A DNA stretch of 64,000 bases from Hymenopus coronatus (GCA_030762935.1 CM060892.1:90430827-90494826); one strand, 5' to 3'. Shown: positions 20,829-32,960, numbered from the stretch's first letter. A program made the numbers and translations. Notes: generated from the sequence alone by a model not told the origin.

Positions 20829-21137
20829 TATCTACTAATTTTTTTTGTTTTGTTTTTTGTTTTGTAGTTTAACGTCCTTTATACCTATATATTCCCCTCT
20901 CTCTCTCTCTCTCTCCCTCTCTCTCTCTATATATATAGATGATTGGTCATATAGGGCGATGGATGAAATTGGTGCAACGATGTTTAAATGATTTCGGGGT
21001 CCATGTGCCTTAACGTTACTCGATATTCGTCTTTTCAGGATAAGGGAAAATCTCGAAAAAACGTTATACATGAGATTCGAACTCGCGACCTATTGAAGGT
21101 GAGGAAACATTCTACTTTCACACTACTCAGCGGGCAA
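20829..21137 (-). repeat. SINE-D, full length, inserted in family H
   Basis: On the minus strand: head GCTGAGTAGTGTGAAAG, B-box-like GAGTTCGAATCTC, then TTTTCCCTTATCCTGAAAAG and CACCAATTTCATCCATCG. A GA microsatellite (complement at 20897-20927) is followed by the tail AAAGGACGTTAAACTAC and an A-rich run. Host copies of about TAAGTTTTT on both sides suggest a target-site duplication of 9-10 bp with a mismatch. It shows SINE-D was active after this H copy landed. Confidence 0.75.
20897..20937 (+). repeat. (CT)n then (AT)n microsatellite
   Basis: CT units broken by one CCCT, followed by a short TA run, inside the SINE-D body. Confidence 0.9.
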
Positions 21138-21808
21138 TAAGTTTTTGTCTGTCTCGATTTACCAGTTATGTAAAATTCAGCAAAGATCATTCAGAATGAA
21201 GATTTTTTCAGACCTTTTCCCATAAATTTCAAAATATACATTTCATTTGTCATATAAATATCTTTAGTGTACGTTATTAATCAAAATCATTACAGCCATT
21301 TTTGAGAAAATCAAAATTTTCGAAATGTCATGTAAAGGTAGTTTGGGTAGTTTTCTTCAAAATATTCTTGTCGTATCCTTGGAAGATACTAAACTTTAAT
21401 ACCAAATTTGGTTTTTTACGGACTTTCCTGTTTTGAGTTATCGAGTTCATAGGCAAACAGACACACTGACACACGGATACGCGGAAACGAACTTTTGCTA
21501 AAAATGCTTTTTTTGATACAGGGGATCCTAAAACGTGTATTTCTAGTGAAATGTTGGCACCCAAGTTTTGGGTGGAGTGCAATATCTTCTATACCTACGC
21601 ATTGTGTAATATGTAGTAAAAGTAAAAAAGTAAATAGGTCAATCGTGTGTTAAATTTCTACACAAGTTAAATAAATATTAACAATGATACATACACACAT
21701 AGCACAATAGCTTAAAGATTATACTTTAAACTTCAGAAATGTTGGTGCTTTTAAGGTATATTAGATTCCTACCAATCCTTAATACAAATAAAGGTTACTT
21801 TAATATCT

Positions 21809-22638
21809 AATGTGTTCTATTCACATGAGTTTTTCTACATCTTGGTAACACATGACTGTTAAAAAACGTATTCTGCGATTTACTTCATGCTAACGAGATA
21901 AACATTAGCAGCAATGGCCTTGGTACTTGCTTTTTTATAAGTAGAAGCGAAATAAGGGAATAAACCCGGCTAAAGCAATGCTTCAAATCTGTTAAAAACT
22001 GGTTCTCATGTAGATGAACTCCGTTTCTTTGGATTGACAGTAGTTAACAAGTTCCCGTATGTCAAATGGTTAAAGCTGAACCCAATAACAAGAAGTATCT
22101 CCAAAATGGTCAACTCCACGAAAAAAATGTATGTGACACAAATTGTGTGTTTTTACGAGGTCTACACTTCTGTGCAATAAAATGTCGTCTACCTCTTACG
22201 GTGAACCAGTTACGTAAAATTTATCAAAGTTCCTCCAGAGTAAAGATGTCTTCAGAGGCTATTCCCAAAAATTCAACATTTAGTTTTATTCGTCATGTAA
22301 ATATCTTTAATATACGGTATTTTAATCAAAATCGTTAGATCAACTTTAAAGAAAATTACATGTTTCAAAACATTTTCTGTGTAAAGGGTAATTTGGGGTG
22401 TAGGGATTTTCCTCAAAATCTTCATGTCATATCCTTAGAAGATTACCAAGTTTGGCACTTTACGGACTTTTCAGTTTTGAGACAAAGAAATACGCACACA
22501 CGGACCTTTTTCTAAAAATGCTTTTTTTTATACAGGGACCCTTAAACGAGTATTTCCGGTGATATCTCGACATAGAATTTTTGGGTGGCATGCAATAGCT
22601 TCTCTATACACTATGTGCATAGTACGTGTAGAGAAGTT
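21809..22638 (+). mobile_element. Family H copy 8, full length
   Basis: Starts TCTAATGTGTTCTATTC with ATGAGTTTTTCTACATC, a mild variant of the terminal repeat. The CA tract is only ACGCACACACGG. The 3' hairpin is CTATGTGCATAGTACGTG followed by TAGAGAAGTTAAATAG. The 90-codon plus frame inside has no domain. Confidence 0.8.
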
Positions 22639-23395
22639 AAATAGTGTTGCTTTATATTAATACTATATACAGATAGGTTAATACTGTTGTAGAAACTTAA
22701 AATTTGTTTTCCTTTTAAGGAGGTATTAATTACAAAACTGAATAATCTTAGTGTTGGAAATATCTACAATAAGCAACAAAGAAAACCTTATGTTTTGCAA
22801 TATCAAATATGGAATAGCATAAGAATAAAACCAAAACATTTGCCTAAAAATACATTTCAGAATACTTATACTATATTACTAAAATGTATTATTATTATTG
22901 TTATTATTATTATTATTATTGTTATTTCCTCGACCATAATTCCGAAGTGCTTTCTCCTATTTTATTTTTAAAATAGATAGAAAGATAATTCCTACAATCT
23001 TTTTTTTTTATTTTCATATTTTCATAATTATTAGAATGCTATAATTACTCATATTAAATTGCTTATAAAATAATAAACCTTTTATAGTTTTTATCCATTA
23101 ATGTAATAATATTTATTAAAGATCTTATCTTATAACATATTACGTAGTAATTTTATTTCACATGGACATTTTGAAAATATATCCTATTTCATTACAATTA
23201 TTATTTTTAATATATACTTATTTTATAAACAAATCCATTTTCAAATATTATTTATGTGTTAAATTTCATTTTATATTGTTTTAAACTGATAAACTCCTTC
23301 ATTTAATTTTAAGAAATCTACACTCTATTACTCGATTTCACACTCAGATACTACGCATAGACAACGCCAGTGCAGCAAACAGGCTGAGCCTTCCC
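22639..23395. other. Very AT-rich DNA with an (ATT)n tract
   Basis: The trinucleotide repeat ATT/GTT lies at 22887-22925. The rest is AT-rich without recognisable features. Confidence 0.5.
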
Positions 23396-23402
23396 TTTAG
23401 GC

Positions 23403-23662
23403 TTGCTCACACTGGGCGTTCGAACAGGAAATTACATACAAACTCGTTCAGCACACCAAAAGAAATGGACTGAGAGCGGCACCAACTTCGAACTCTAGAG
23501 CGGCCAGGAATGCCAATACCATGCGGCGCTACTTGCGCGAGCAAAGGTCAACGTAGAGTGCAACCCATTACTGCAAAATAGCTCTCACCGCATTGCTCAG
23601 AACCACGTCTTTACGAAGGAAGGTATTCGAATAGCATATTTGTTCTAACAAAGTGTGAGCAA
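23403..23662. mobile_element. Possible miniature inverted-repeat element
   Basis: TTGCTCACACT at 23403-23413 and AGTGTGAGCAA at 23652-23662 are perfect 11-bp inverted copies, with weaker similarity inward (GTTCGAAC / GTTCTAAC). The interior is GC-richer than the flanks. No target-site duplication is obvious, so this is tentative. Confidence 0.3.
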
Positions 23663-23664
23663 AA

Positions 23665-25240
23665 TTAATTTGTTTTACTACCATGGCAAGTTTTCTAGTA
23701 GTGTAATTTTGCATACACTTATTCAGAAACTGATGACAGTTCGAGTATCAAATGTCTAGTAACAGAAGAGCTTCACAGAAACATATTACTGATAGCAAAT
23801 TTGTTCCAAAGTTACCTACAGCTATCACACAGAGATATGGACCTGAACTGAATCTGTGCGGCATGTAGAACTATCAAGACGGATCTACCAATCCACAAGC
23901 ATCCTACCCGAAATGAAAATGAAAAGTGTTATGAAAAGATTGTAGGATCCAATGTGATATATCGCATACAAGCTGCACTTTTAGATCCCAACAGATGCTA
24001 TTTGTTTGGTGTAACTGATACATCATGCGAAGTGGAACGACTTTTTCGCATTACAAATCTTGTTTGTTGGAATGTAGAATAAGGCTTTCATTTGAAAGGC
24101 TTCAGAACTATGCAATATAGTTTTCAGTAATACGGCTACAGACGAATAAAGATTCAGTTTAATTCCTGCTTTCGTTTTTACCTGGTAAAAGACTGAAGAT
24201 ACTTAACAAATTAATGTAGCATTTGGATATTATTTTACATTCCATCAGTAAATGTTTATAATTGTTTGAGTGTTTTCATAGTGTCTATATGTACAGAAGG
24301 AAATCAGTCAGTGATCCTTATGTGTGTAACAATTTGTATGTTGTACATATGATCCAAATAGGAGTTCTTTTACGAGAGTTTCACATGTCATTTTCGTTCT
24401 CTGGAAACAGTATAGTTTACGGGTTTGTTTACCTCTCCCCCCTGCGTTCTTTTCAATGATTTGTTTTGGTGTGGCGAGATGTCGGTCGCAACCGGAGCGG
24501 GTGAACGGTACGAAATTCCTGGCGCTGTTAATTAGTGTAATTACCTAATAGAGTGTAATTCTGAATGTAACCATTTAGAGTAATTTACTATAGTCTGTAT
24601 AGTCTGATTTTCAATATATTTGTTTTATAGGAAACTTAGGACATCTTTTGCCGTTAACTTCTATCTGTTTAATATTATTAAATTTTGCTTCAGCACACAT
24701 CATACAAATGAAGGTAAATTTAACCTCAAGTGAAAATAATAGTTTGTGTGTGCAAAAACCAAAAAACAGCTTCCCTTTTCAGACCAAAATGTTACCTCAT
24801 GTAACGTTAAATTGCAGTGCACCAATTCTCTTTTCTACCAAACATGGGACGTTGTTTATTTCAAATAAAGTTGATGTCTTTGTACGTGAGAAATTTACGG
24901 CAATGATCTGTGTAACATACACATATCCACAATTTTCTTCTTATTGTTGTTGATTTTTTAACATATTCTCAGAACAAAATTAAACTGTATAACACACAGC
25001 ATGAGCTATAACAATCCGTTAATAGCGTATTAAGTTTTTAAACATAAATAATTACTCTTTCACACGGTAATATGAAATGTTGCTTACATTTTATGTTTAT
25101 CATATATTTCCAAAGTCTCTAATTTCAGCTTGGTATACAAACTCAAGGGAGTGCTGTGAAGACATTTCTAAATTTTAATTAGTTTAAGATAAAAAAAAAT
25201 GTCCCTAACGTTCAACTTTAGCTAACTGGTAAAGGGCTGA
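23665..25240. other. Unassigned DNA
   Basis: Frames of 65 and 101 codons (24262-24459 and 24648-24953) show no recognisable family. The patch at 23870-24110 reads partly open on the plus strand but is interrupted and unrecognised. Confidence 0.4.
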
Positions 25241-25545
25241 TCAAACACTATAACAAATGCCTTTACTGACGCAAACATTGGTTAATTCACTGCTGCAAAC
25301 ACTTCACTGGGTGCTTCGAAGCATAGACAGTTAACAGCTTTCTCACGCCACTGCGCGCTAACACTCCAGTCGAAGATTGACTCATACTCACTAACTGGTT
25401 TGCAACTCTTCCTTATATAGCTTGAATGACGTCACAGAAGATTTTAGAAATTAGTCGAAGCTAGTAAAAGTCGAAGATTCTGTCGTGTGACAGCTGCGTC
25501 GATGTCTCGATTTTCAAGACTTCCGTCTAACAGGGGGTCACTTCC
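25240..25545 (-). promoter_or_regulatory. LTR-like or promoter-like stretch, minus
   Basis: Reading the minus strand: TGTTAGACGG near 25535, which could be an LTR start; a CRE-type TGACGTCA at 25427-25434; a TATA box TATATAAGG at 25411-25419; and an initiator-like CCAGT about 20-25 bases on. The spacing suits an RNA polymerase II core promoter, as in LTR retrotransposons. No LTR 3' end, primer-binding site or gag-pol sequence was found, so a solo LTR is only one reading. Confidence 0.3.
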
Positions 25546-25675
25546 TGTATTTATCGCATACCAAGGCCTCGCCCATACCAAAACAAACGTGAGAACGGCC
25601 GCACATATCACTATCACAGTACTAACTACCGTTGATATTTAAAATAAGCTAATGGCACAACATTAAAGTAAGAAT

Positions 25676-25999
25676 CTGGTGGCACCTAGCCGAATGGTTA
25701 AACCGCTCGCCTCCCGCCTAGGAGCACGCATGTGGGATTTGTGGTGGGGGGTTGTCCCGGGGTCCTCCGCAACTTATTCCACCATCACCTTTCTTATCAT
25801 CCAATTCGCTTTCATTTCACATCATTCACATCCTCGTGGATATACCTGGCTACGGGCCGACCACTTGTTCCAGGTTCTCCATTCTGTAGTTTCGTGTCGT
25901 TGGCTCCCCGACAGGCTTCTGAGCCCTGGGCATCCGCTTGTAAGTCCTAGGAGGGTGTCAGACCCAAATAAGTGGAGGTAGGCCGACTATGAAAAAAAA
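25676..25999 (+). repeat. SINE-B, plus strand, B box lost
   Basis: A box TAGCCGAATGG at 25688-25698. The expected B box is deleted between GCCTAGGAGC and ACGCATG. The body has GGGATTTGTGGTGGGG, TTATTCCACCATCACC, TTTCATTTCACATCATTC and a later GGCTTCTGAGCCCTGG segment, and it ends in an A run after GGCCGACTATG. Both overlapping plus frames are within the SINE. Confidence 0.75.
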
Positions 26000-26164
26000 A
26001 CCGGAAAAGTACAATCAATGAGGATAAGTTTTATTATCCGCATAGATTGTGTAAAATAAAACAAGAAAACAAATTTTAATATTTTTAACTAATTTCTCAG
26101 AAACACTGACTGCCAAAACGCGCTATTACTGTTATTGCTCTCAAGTTATGTGGGTATATTCTAA

Positions 26165-26262
26165 TCACTCGTGAAGGGCTGCGTAACCTGTACGACTCCC
26201 AATCAGGAGGTCGCGGGTTCGATCCCGTTGACGGCGCACTCTGAGGCAAAATTAAGAAACTG
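26165..26262 (+). repeat. tRNA-like SINE head
   Basis: A good B box, GGTTCGATCCC at 26216-26226, is preceded by GACTCCCAATCAGGAGGTCG, which can fold as an anticodon-to-T-arm region. The A box is not recognisable. The body after it (CACTCTGAGGCAAAATT) is not shared with the other SINEs here. Confidence 0.5.
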
Positions 26263-27520
26263 CTTAAAATTATCGTTCTTTACGATTTCATTCTCATCAT
26301 TCCCTTGCATACAATTTCCTAATCGTATTTCAGGTGTGCTTCTATGCTTGAGGCGTGTGACAGCGCTGGCAGATGGCGCAGATACATGCTACTCTCGGCG
26401 TTGTGGTCTGTATCCTCACAATGTTTAACAAGGCAAGGAACCCGTGGTGTTGGCGGCTGTATGGCGGATTCCGTGCCGGTTTGAACTTTCATCCCTGATT
26501 TAGAGACTTCCGCGACTCTCTGTAGTCTGTCTTCCTGTACCATATAACCTCTTGTGCTTCCATCACTTCATCCCTTCTTCCTGTGGAATGACAGCTTGCA
26601 ATAGATGTTTAGAGATCGCAGTTAATGAGGTGTTTTGCCAGCGTTGTCCAACTTTTACCTTTAACTTTTAGGAATATTCTTGGAGTAGTATGTTCGTTAA
26701 GAACAGATGTCGTTACCGACCCCATTGCGACACGTTAATTTTTAACTTCCATTTGCAGCAGGATACAGAACCGCAGCAGTATCGCTCGTTTCCTGAGAAA
26801 CTTATTCTTGGAAATGCGAACGACTCGGCGACATTAAAGGCTTAAAGTCATGCTAAAAGCCTGTAACATATAAGCAAGAGATTGTATAGTATAAAATTTG
26901 GTCAGAGCCACGTAAAAGGCCCTGGGTATAAAAATACATACTTGGCTATGTAGTATGCTTGCCCTTCGTTCTGTATGTCAATGTGCTCAAATCTTGAAAG
27001 AATCTAACTTCGATGCTCTAGTATACTCTTTCTCTATCTATCTTGCTCTCTTTTTACTTTTTAATCTTATTGTTTTAGGTTTAATTTTCTTATTCCTCTG
27101 CTTTGTACTTTAGCTTCTAGATTTAAGTAAACGATGTATGAAAATTATAAATAATATCACTTTAAATTAATAATTCTGATGCCCTACTGCAGCGGCCACC
27201 ATTACAAAGCGGAATGACATTAGGGCAGGCATTGACTGTGCGGGCAACACGAACAGAGCAGAGAGAAGCAGTACACATCGTAGGTGTACTGTAGTGATGA
27301 TAACACAGGTGAAGTCATTTGTTCAATGGTGGCTCATGTGTGAAAGTCTAATATACTTGTAAACATGACACAGAAACTATCAGAGCACAACTGAAAATGT
27401 ATTCTTCGTTTACGTGCGAATCAGAGCATAATGCCTATGTTGAAAAACTTTTCAAGGACAAAATAATTAAAATATCTCGACGGAATAAATTTATAACAAA
27501 TTTATAATCTGGATACTACA
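26263..27520. other. Unassigned DNA, GC-richer at 26330-26830
   Basis: No domain was recognised in the small frames. No repeat assignment. Confidence 0.4.
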
Positions 27521-27524
27521 GTAA

Positions 27525-27557
27525 ATATATATATATATATATATATAATATATATTT
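27525..27557 (+). repeat. (AT)n microsatellite
   Basis: Nearly perfect TA dinucleotides at the 3' tail side of the adjacent minus-strand SINE. Confidence 0.9.
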
Positions 27558-27822
27558 TTTTATTGCCTCATTTGTATAGCTCCCTTTAACATCAATGGTC
27601 ATATCGGGGGCTTTCACTTGTAAAATTGTAGGTTCAGAGCATTAGGTTAAACTTTATATTACTAAACACACGCACATTCACTCTCACATTCATACTTCCA
27701 GACTCTTTGGGGGATAGGGAATAATTCCGGTTAAAGAAAAATTCCCCGCCCCAGCCAGGAATCGAACCCGGGACCTCCGGGTGAGAAGTCAGCTCGCTGA
27801 CCACTCGACCACGGAGGCAGTC
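27558..27822 (-). repeat. SINE-C, tRNA-derived, minus
   Basis: On the minus strand: A box TGGTCGAGTGG (complement of 27801-27811), then B box GGTTCGATTCC (complement of 27758-27768). A body follows with GGAATTTTTCTTTAACCGG, a GTGAATGTGCGTGTG segment and the tail CGATATGACCATTGATGTTA, ending in A-rich sequence. TAAATATAT occurs at both ends and may be the target-site duplication, though the adjacent AT microsatellite makes that uncertain. Confidence 0.8.
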
Positions 27823-28430
27823 TAAATATATTTTCATAGGTACAAAGGAGTGATTTGTTTCAATGTCGTTGACAGAATTTAATCATCATTTTTAGACATA
27901 GTACACAATTTTATTCTGTAAACAGTTTTCATGTTCTGTGTGTGCAATTTCGTTACTCGATAAGTAGTAATAATTTGTTTCTTGTGCAATAAAGTTCATT
28001 TCCGTTTACAGCTATTTCATGTAAAATAAATAATGTTGAACTTTTTCTGTAGCAATAGTTTTAAGTACGCCATGGTTCTAACAATGCATCTCGCAGGTTT
28101 CACATGAGATATTCTACACATGGATGTCGCTATGCATATGCAGATTCTGAGGCTGTATTTCTCCCGTAAATCTGTTGATTACTCTCTTTACTCTGTCTCT
28201 TTGTATAGTTTTATTGGTTGTTGTTATAGCAACATACCTACTGCGAAATTCAAGGAAAGCGAAAAGAAATTAATTTAAGCAGAAGGCATAAATAACCGTT
28301 CTATGAAAAATAGAAATATCATTTCGAAAATAGCTTCTAATCATGATATGATGTTTGGACTAATGCTTCATTCCACTGTAATTGCATGCACGTGCCTACC
28401 TCGTGTGTCAAATGTGCATCAATTTCATAA
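27823..28430. other. Unassigned AT-rich DNA
   Basis: No gene or repeat recognised. Confidence 0.45.
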
Positions 28431-28434
28431 CTCA

Positions 28435-28560
28435 CTCGGCTATAAAACCCGGGACTTAAGTACTTGCCACTTGTAAGTCACCATTGAGGTATATTATCTT
28501 AAAGAATTTGAGATATCCTTGTGGTACACGGAGAAATTTTTGAGACTTTGGTTACAATCG
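28435..28560 (+). repeat. Family T leader fragment, plus
   Basis: ACCCGGGACTTAAGTACTTG, CTTGTAAGTCACCATTGAGG and TATCCTTGTGGTACACGG match the leader that precedes the tRNA-like domain in the copies at 16.8 and 47.9 kb. The tRNA-like part is missing. Confidence 0.5.
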
Positions 28561-29394
28561 ATCTAAAAATCAAAAAATGCTTTAAATAATAAATGGTTGT
28601 TGGAACCTTTGGACATTCATATAGATTCAACATTTACATGGTCGAACTTGGATTGGGCCCTAAAACATTTAAAGATTGTAAAATACATCTCTCAAAACTA
28701 AATTTTTACTCCTTCAAAATAATCCACATGCCTAAGTTTTTGCTTATATAATTTTTTTTTCAGAATTTGCGAAGTATATGTTGTAATATTGGAAACAACA
28801 AAATTATCAATAGCAATTTTTACAAACAAAATCTTCTAATGAAAAAAATTATTAATTTGATATATTAAAACGCATTATAATTCAATAATCATAGTCATTG
28901 AAGTATCACCACGTTAAGTTTTTGTGTGTAGTTGAACTACAATTTAAAAACGTACAACAATTTTCTCTAGTCTTGAGGCGTTTGGAAAATTTTAATTACG
29001 AAAAACACTGACGTAATGTAATTTATGAAATAGTTGATATCTTGCAAATTATTTATTCCTTGTGAATGAAATTTGATATTCGTATTAACAAAATAAAAAT
29101 TATTCTACATTTTTCAGAAAGCTATATGAATCCCAACATTTGAAATTTCATTCCCAGTATCCCTTAAACTGATATGCCACTGTCGTCATTTACAGTCAAG
29201 ACTGAATGATGAATGATGAAAGCAAACTGAAGTAAAATTTGGCTGTGCTTTGGATATTATGCTTCTTGTTTCTAGTGAGTTTTAATGCCGTAGTTTCTAA
29301 AATAAATGTCAATGTAACGTTGTTCACTCTGTATATTGCACTATAGTAATAGGTTTTTTTTTTTTGGCTTCATCCTTATGTGTTCTGAATGACT
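28561..29394. other. Unassigned AT-rich DNA
   Basis: No feature recognised. A T run lies at 29356-29366. Confidence 0.5.
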
Positions 29395-29396
29395 AA

Positions 29397-30276
29397 AAAC
29401 CTGAATGTGTGCCATTCACGTGACTTTCTCTACATTTCTGCAACAAATTATTCTTAAAATATTATACTTCTATTTACTTCATGCTAATGAGAAAAAAATT
29501 AGCAGAAATAGTCTTATTGCTTGCTTCCTTGAAAGTAGAAGCGAAATAAGAGAGTACCATAGGTTAAAGTGATAATCAAAAGCTGGTTGCTATATCACTG
29601 AAGTTCCTTTGTTTGTATGGACAGCAGTTGACAAACTTCTGTATGAGAAAAGTATAAGGTTTTCAAAGCAGAAACCCAAAACAAGGAACGCCTCAAAAAC
29701 GATCAGCTCCACGAAAAAAATGAACACAGCATAAATTGTGTGTTTCAATGTGCTCAACATTTTTTGAGTGGTAAGTTTTTGTCTATCTCTTAACGGTTTA
29801 GCAGTTATGCAAAATTCCGTAAAGTTCACTCAAAATAAAGTAGTGTTCAGGGGCTATTCCCAGAAAATTCAAAATATACATTTTATTTGTCAGGTAAATA
29901 CCTTTAATATAAGATATTTTAACCAAAATCGTTAGAGCCCTTTTTTAGAAAATCAAGATTTTCGAAAAAAGTTCCATGTAAAGGGTAGTTTGGGGTGAGG
30001 TGATTTTTCTCAAAATCTTCGTGTCGCATCCCTGGAAGATAGTACGCTTAAATACCAATTTTGGTATTTTACCGACTTTTCGCTTTTGAGTTATCGTGTT
30101 CACAGACACACGGACACACACACACACACACACGAACCATTTCCCGAATATGCTTTTTTTGGATACAGGGGGCCCTAAAATATATATTTCCGGTGAAATC
30201 TCGGTATCGAATTTTTGGGTGGAGTGCAATACCTTCTCTATACACTATGCACATAGTGCGTATAGAGAAAGTAAAA
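29397..30276 (+). mobile_element. Family H copy 9, full length, good hairpin
   Basis: Starts CTGAATGTGTGCC after an A run. The CA tract is at 30115-30133. The palindrome AATACCAATTTTGGTATT lies at 30051-30068. The 3' hairpin at 30236-30267 pairs CTCTATACACTATG with CATAGTGCGTATAGAG, with a 2-base bulge and a tight loop. The end is TAGAGAAAGT followed by AAAAA. This is one of the best copies for seeing the 3' structure. Confidence 0.85.
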
Positions 30277-30918
30277 ATGCTGTCCAAAAGCTTTATATAC
30301 CAAACAAAATATTAGCACAGAGTAATTTGTCGTGGATAGAGGAATGGGGCACGCATCATGTCCAGTGACAAATGAGCGTTCCAGGCGAGGTGAAATAACT
30401 CATCATCAATCCAAAGCATCAAGTTGGTACTGCAAAACAATCTGCCCCATTTAGGATACCCCTGTGACCCTAACAACATTTCCCTCTTTCGTTCGATGCT
30501 AAGCTGCATCATTTGGATTTTCCACATTCATTTCTTTGCTATGAATAAATGATATTTTTCATCGTATATAAATTGGCAAGCATCAATGGAGGATTTGTTT
30601 CAAAGCTCTTTGCACTGAAAGAAATTATTAGCGGGCGAGGCGCTTAGTGTCAAACAGATGTACAGCGTTTCAATGAATAATTATTGTACATCAGTGTGCA
30701 CAAAAAGTAATGCCCTGAGCATTTGAGCGCTTTGTGCATTTTAAAAATGTGTGCCAACTCCAGAACATAAGCTTTCGTTACGCATCTAATTTTCATTGGC
30801 CTTTTTTTCGGGCTCATTAAAAATAAAATTGATTATCACGTATCCAGAAATGTAGAATTTAATATCGAATAATCAATTGATTTTGACTACCTATTTCAAT
30901 ATTCACTTATACCATTTT
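30277..30918. other. Unassigned DNA between family H copies
   Basis: ACAAAAAGTAATGCCC at 30701-30716 resembles the start of some mariner-type elements, but no partner repeat or transposase was found. A 71-codon minus frame at 30312-30527 is unrecognised. Confidence 0.35.
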
Positions 30919-30920
30919 TT

Positions 30921-31786
30921 TATTACTTTCTCTATACGTAATATGTATATAGTGTATAGAGAAGGTATTCCACTCCACCAAAAAATTCGATACCGAGATT
31001 TCACCGGCAATATATGTTTTAGGGCCCCCTTTATCTAAAAAAAAAAAAAAAAAAAAAAGCATTTTCAGAAAAAGGTCCGTGTGTGTGTCCGTGTGTCTGT
31101 GAACACGATAATTCAAAAACGAAAAGGCGGTAAAATACCAAAATTGGTATTGAAGTTTAGTATAATCAAGGGATGTCACACGAAAATTTTGAGAAAAAAT
31201 CCCCCACCCCAACTACCATTTACATGGAACTTTTTTCGAAAATTTTGATTTTCTCAAAAATGGCTCTATCAATTTTGTTTAAAATTTCGTATAGTAAAAG
31301 GAGATTTACCTGACAAATAAAATGTATATCTTTATTTTCTGGGAATATCCTCTGAAGAGTACTTTATTCTGGATGAATTTTACGAAATTTTGAATAACTG
31401 CTAAACCGTAACAGATGGACAAAAACGTACTCCACGAAAAAACAAACATTTTATGTTATATACATTTTCTCGTGGAGTTCCTCGTTTTTGAGGCATTCCT
31501 TGTTTTTGTTTTCTGCTTTGAAAAACTTATACTTTTCTCATACAGGAATTTGTCACTTGTTGTCCATACAAACAAAGGAACTTCAGTGACATAGCAACCA
31601 GCTTTTGACTATCACTTTAACCTAAGGTACTCTCTTATATCCCTTCTAGTTACAAGAAAGCAAGTAATAAGACTATTTCTGCTAATTTTTTCTGATTAGT
31701 ATGAAGTAAATAGAAGTATGAGCTTTTTAGGAATAATTTGTTGCAGAGATGTAGAGAAAGTCAAGTGAATGGTACACATCAGATTT
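30921..31786 (-). mobile_element. Family H copy 10, full length, first of a tandem trio
   Basis: Begins with the 3' end ATTACTTTCTCTATACG and its hairpin (ATATGTATATAGTG). It includes an unusually long A run (complement of the T tract) at 31038-31057 and a TG tract at 31080-31100. It ends GGTACACATCAGA followed by T bases. The next copy begins within about 7 bases in the same orientation. Confidence 0.85.
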
Positions 31787-31792
31787 TTTTAA

Positions 31793-32640
31793 TTTCTCTA
31801 CCAATACAATGTACATTGTAGGAAGGGAAGAAATTATATTCCTCCCGAAAAATTATACCAACCTTCCATTGAACATATATATTTTGAGGTCCCCTAAATA
31901 AAAAAAGCCTGTTCAGAAAACTCCTTGTGTGTACGTGTGTGTATGTATGTCTGTGAACAACGCAACTGAAAAACGAAAAGTCCGTTAATACCTAATTTGA
32001 TGATTATTTTCAGCTTCTTCCAAGGTTGCAACAGGAAAATTTTCAAGAAAATTCTCCACCCTGAGCCCCCTACGTGGAAAAGGCTTCTCAAATTTTAATT
32101 TTCTCTAAGGATTTGTTTAAAATGCCGTGTATTGCATTAAAATGTGTTTTTATTTCTGGACGCTAAATGTTGTATTTCTCAGCGTCACATTTTATATTCG
32201 ACGCGGAAGATACCATATATACTTAACGTCTTTACATAACAAATAAGAAACATTTTCTTGAGTTTTCTAGGAATAGCCTTTGAAAATCTCTTCATTCTGG
32301 ATTACTTTTGTTTACATGGTAAATCATAAGACGTAGATAAAAACTTACTATACAAAAATAAAGAATTTACATTGCAATACGATACAATTTCATCAAATCA
32401 TCTTTTGTTTTTTAATTAAACATTTGCAGATATTTCTTCTTATTGGTTTCAGTTTTAAAATACTTTTTGAAACGGGAGTTTATAATTCATTTTCTACCTT
32501 TTTATAAGAAATTTAACTACTATGACAAGTGCTAATGTTCATTTTGATTTCCATGAAGTATACAGAAAAATTAGCTTTTGTAACAACAATTTGTTATAGA
32601 ACAGATAGAGAAATCTATGTATATAAAATATGTCAGATTT
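31793..32640 (-). mobile_element. Family H copy 11, diverged, second of trio
   Basis: The 3' end is TTTCTCTACCAATAC with hairpin ACAATGTACATTGT, and the interior is clearly family H but more diverged than copy 10. The 5' end is GATAGAGAAATCTATG and then AATATGTCAGATTTG. It lies head to tail with copy 10 and with the fragment downstream. Confidence 0.75.
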
Positions 32641-32659
32641 GTTACCGATGCTTTACACC

Positions 32660-32960
32660 CTTTCTATACGACCACTGAATGTATTCAGAATAGTATGAGT
32701 GCACATTAGGGCATTTGCATGAATTGAATTGTCCAATACTTTTAACTTTTCCATCTTTCATTTACTGTTGACCATCAAACAAAAGGGAATTTCAAAGCCA
32801 TCAAATAGCGACCAGTTTTTAAAGGATTTTACATTAGCTTTAGTCTACCTCATTCTCTTATTCCGATTTTACATGCAAGAAAACATGTATTAAAACCATG
32901 TAAATCTTTACTCCTTAAATTGAAATAGTTAATCAAGTGTTTTTCTAAGAATATCTATAT
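32660..32960 (-). mobile_element. Family H fragment, third of trio
   Basis: A worn 3' end (CCCTTTCTATACGACC), then a jump to the 5' half: GACCATCAAACAAAAGGG, CGACCAGTTTTTAAAGG and CCTCATTCTCTTATTCC. Same orientation as the two copies before it. Confidence 0.55.

Larger units (their letters stand above)
20466..21625 (+). mobile_element. Family H copy 7, split by SINE-D
   Basis: Worn 5' end (GACTCTACGCC), then a normal body to about 20828. A SINE follows on the minus strand, and the body resumes at 21138 with ATAAGTTTTTGTCTG. The 3' half has CGTATCCTTGGAAGATAC, a CA-poor tract (ACACACTGACACACGG) and a decayed hairpin ending TAGTAAAAGTAAAAA. Confidence 0.75.

Noticed and set aside
24648..24953. 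101-codon frame with a hydrophobic start, possible secreted protein
   Set aside because: No recognisable family, no upstream or downstream exons, and AT-rich composition like its surroundings.
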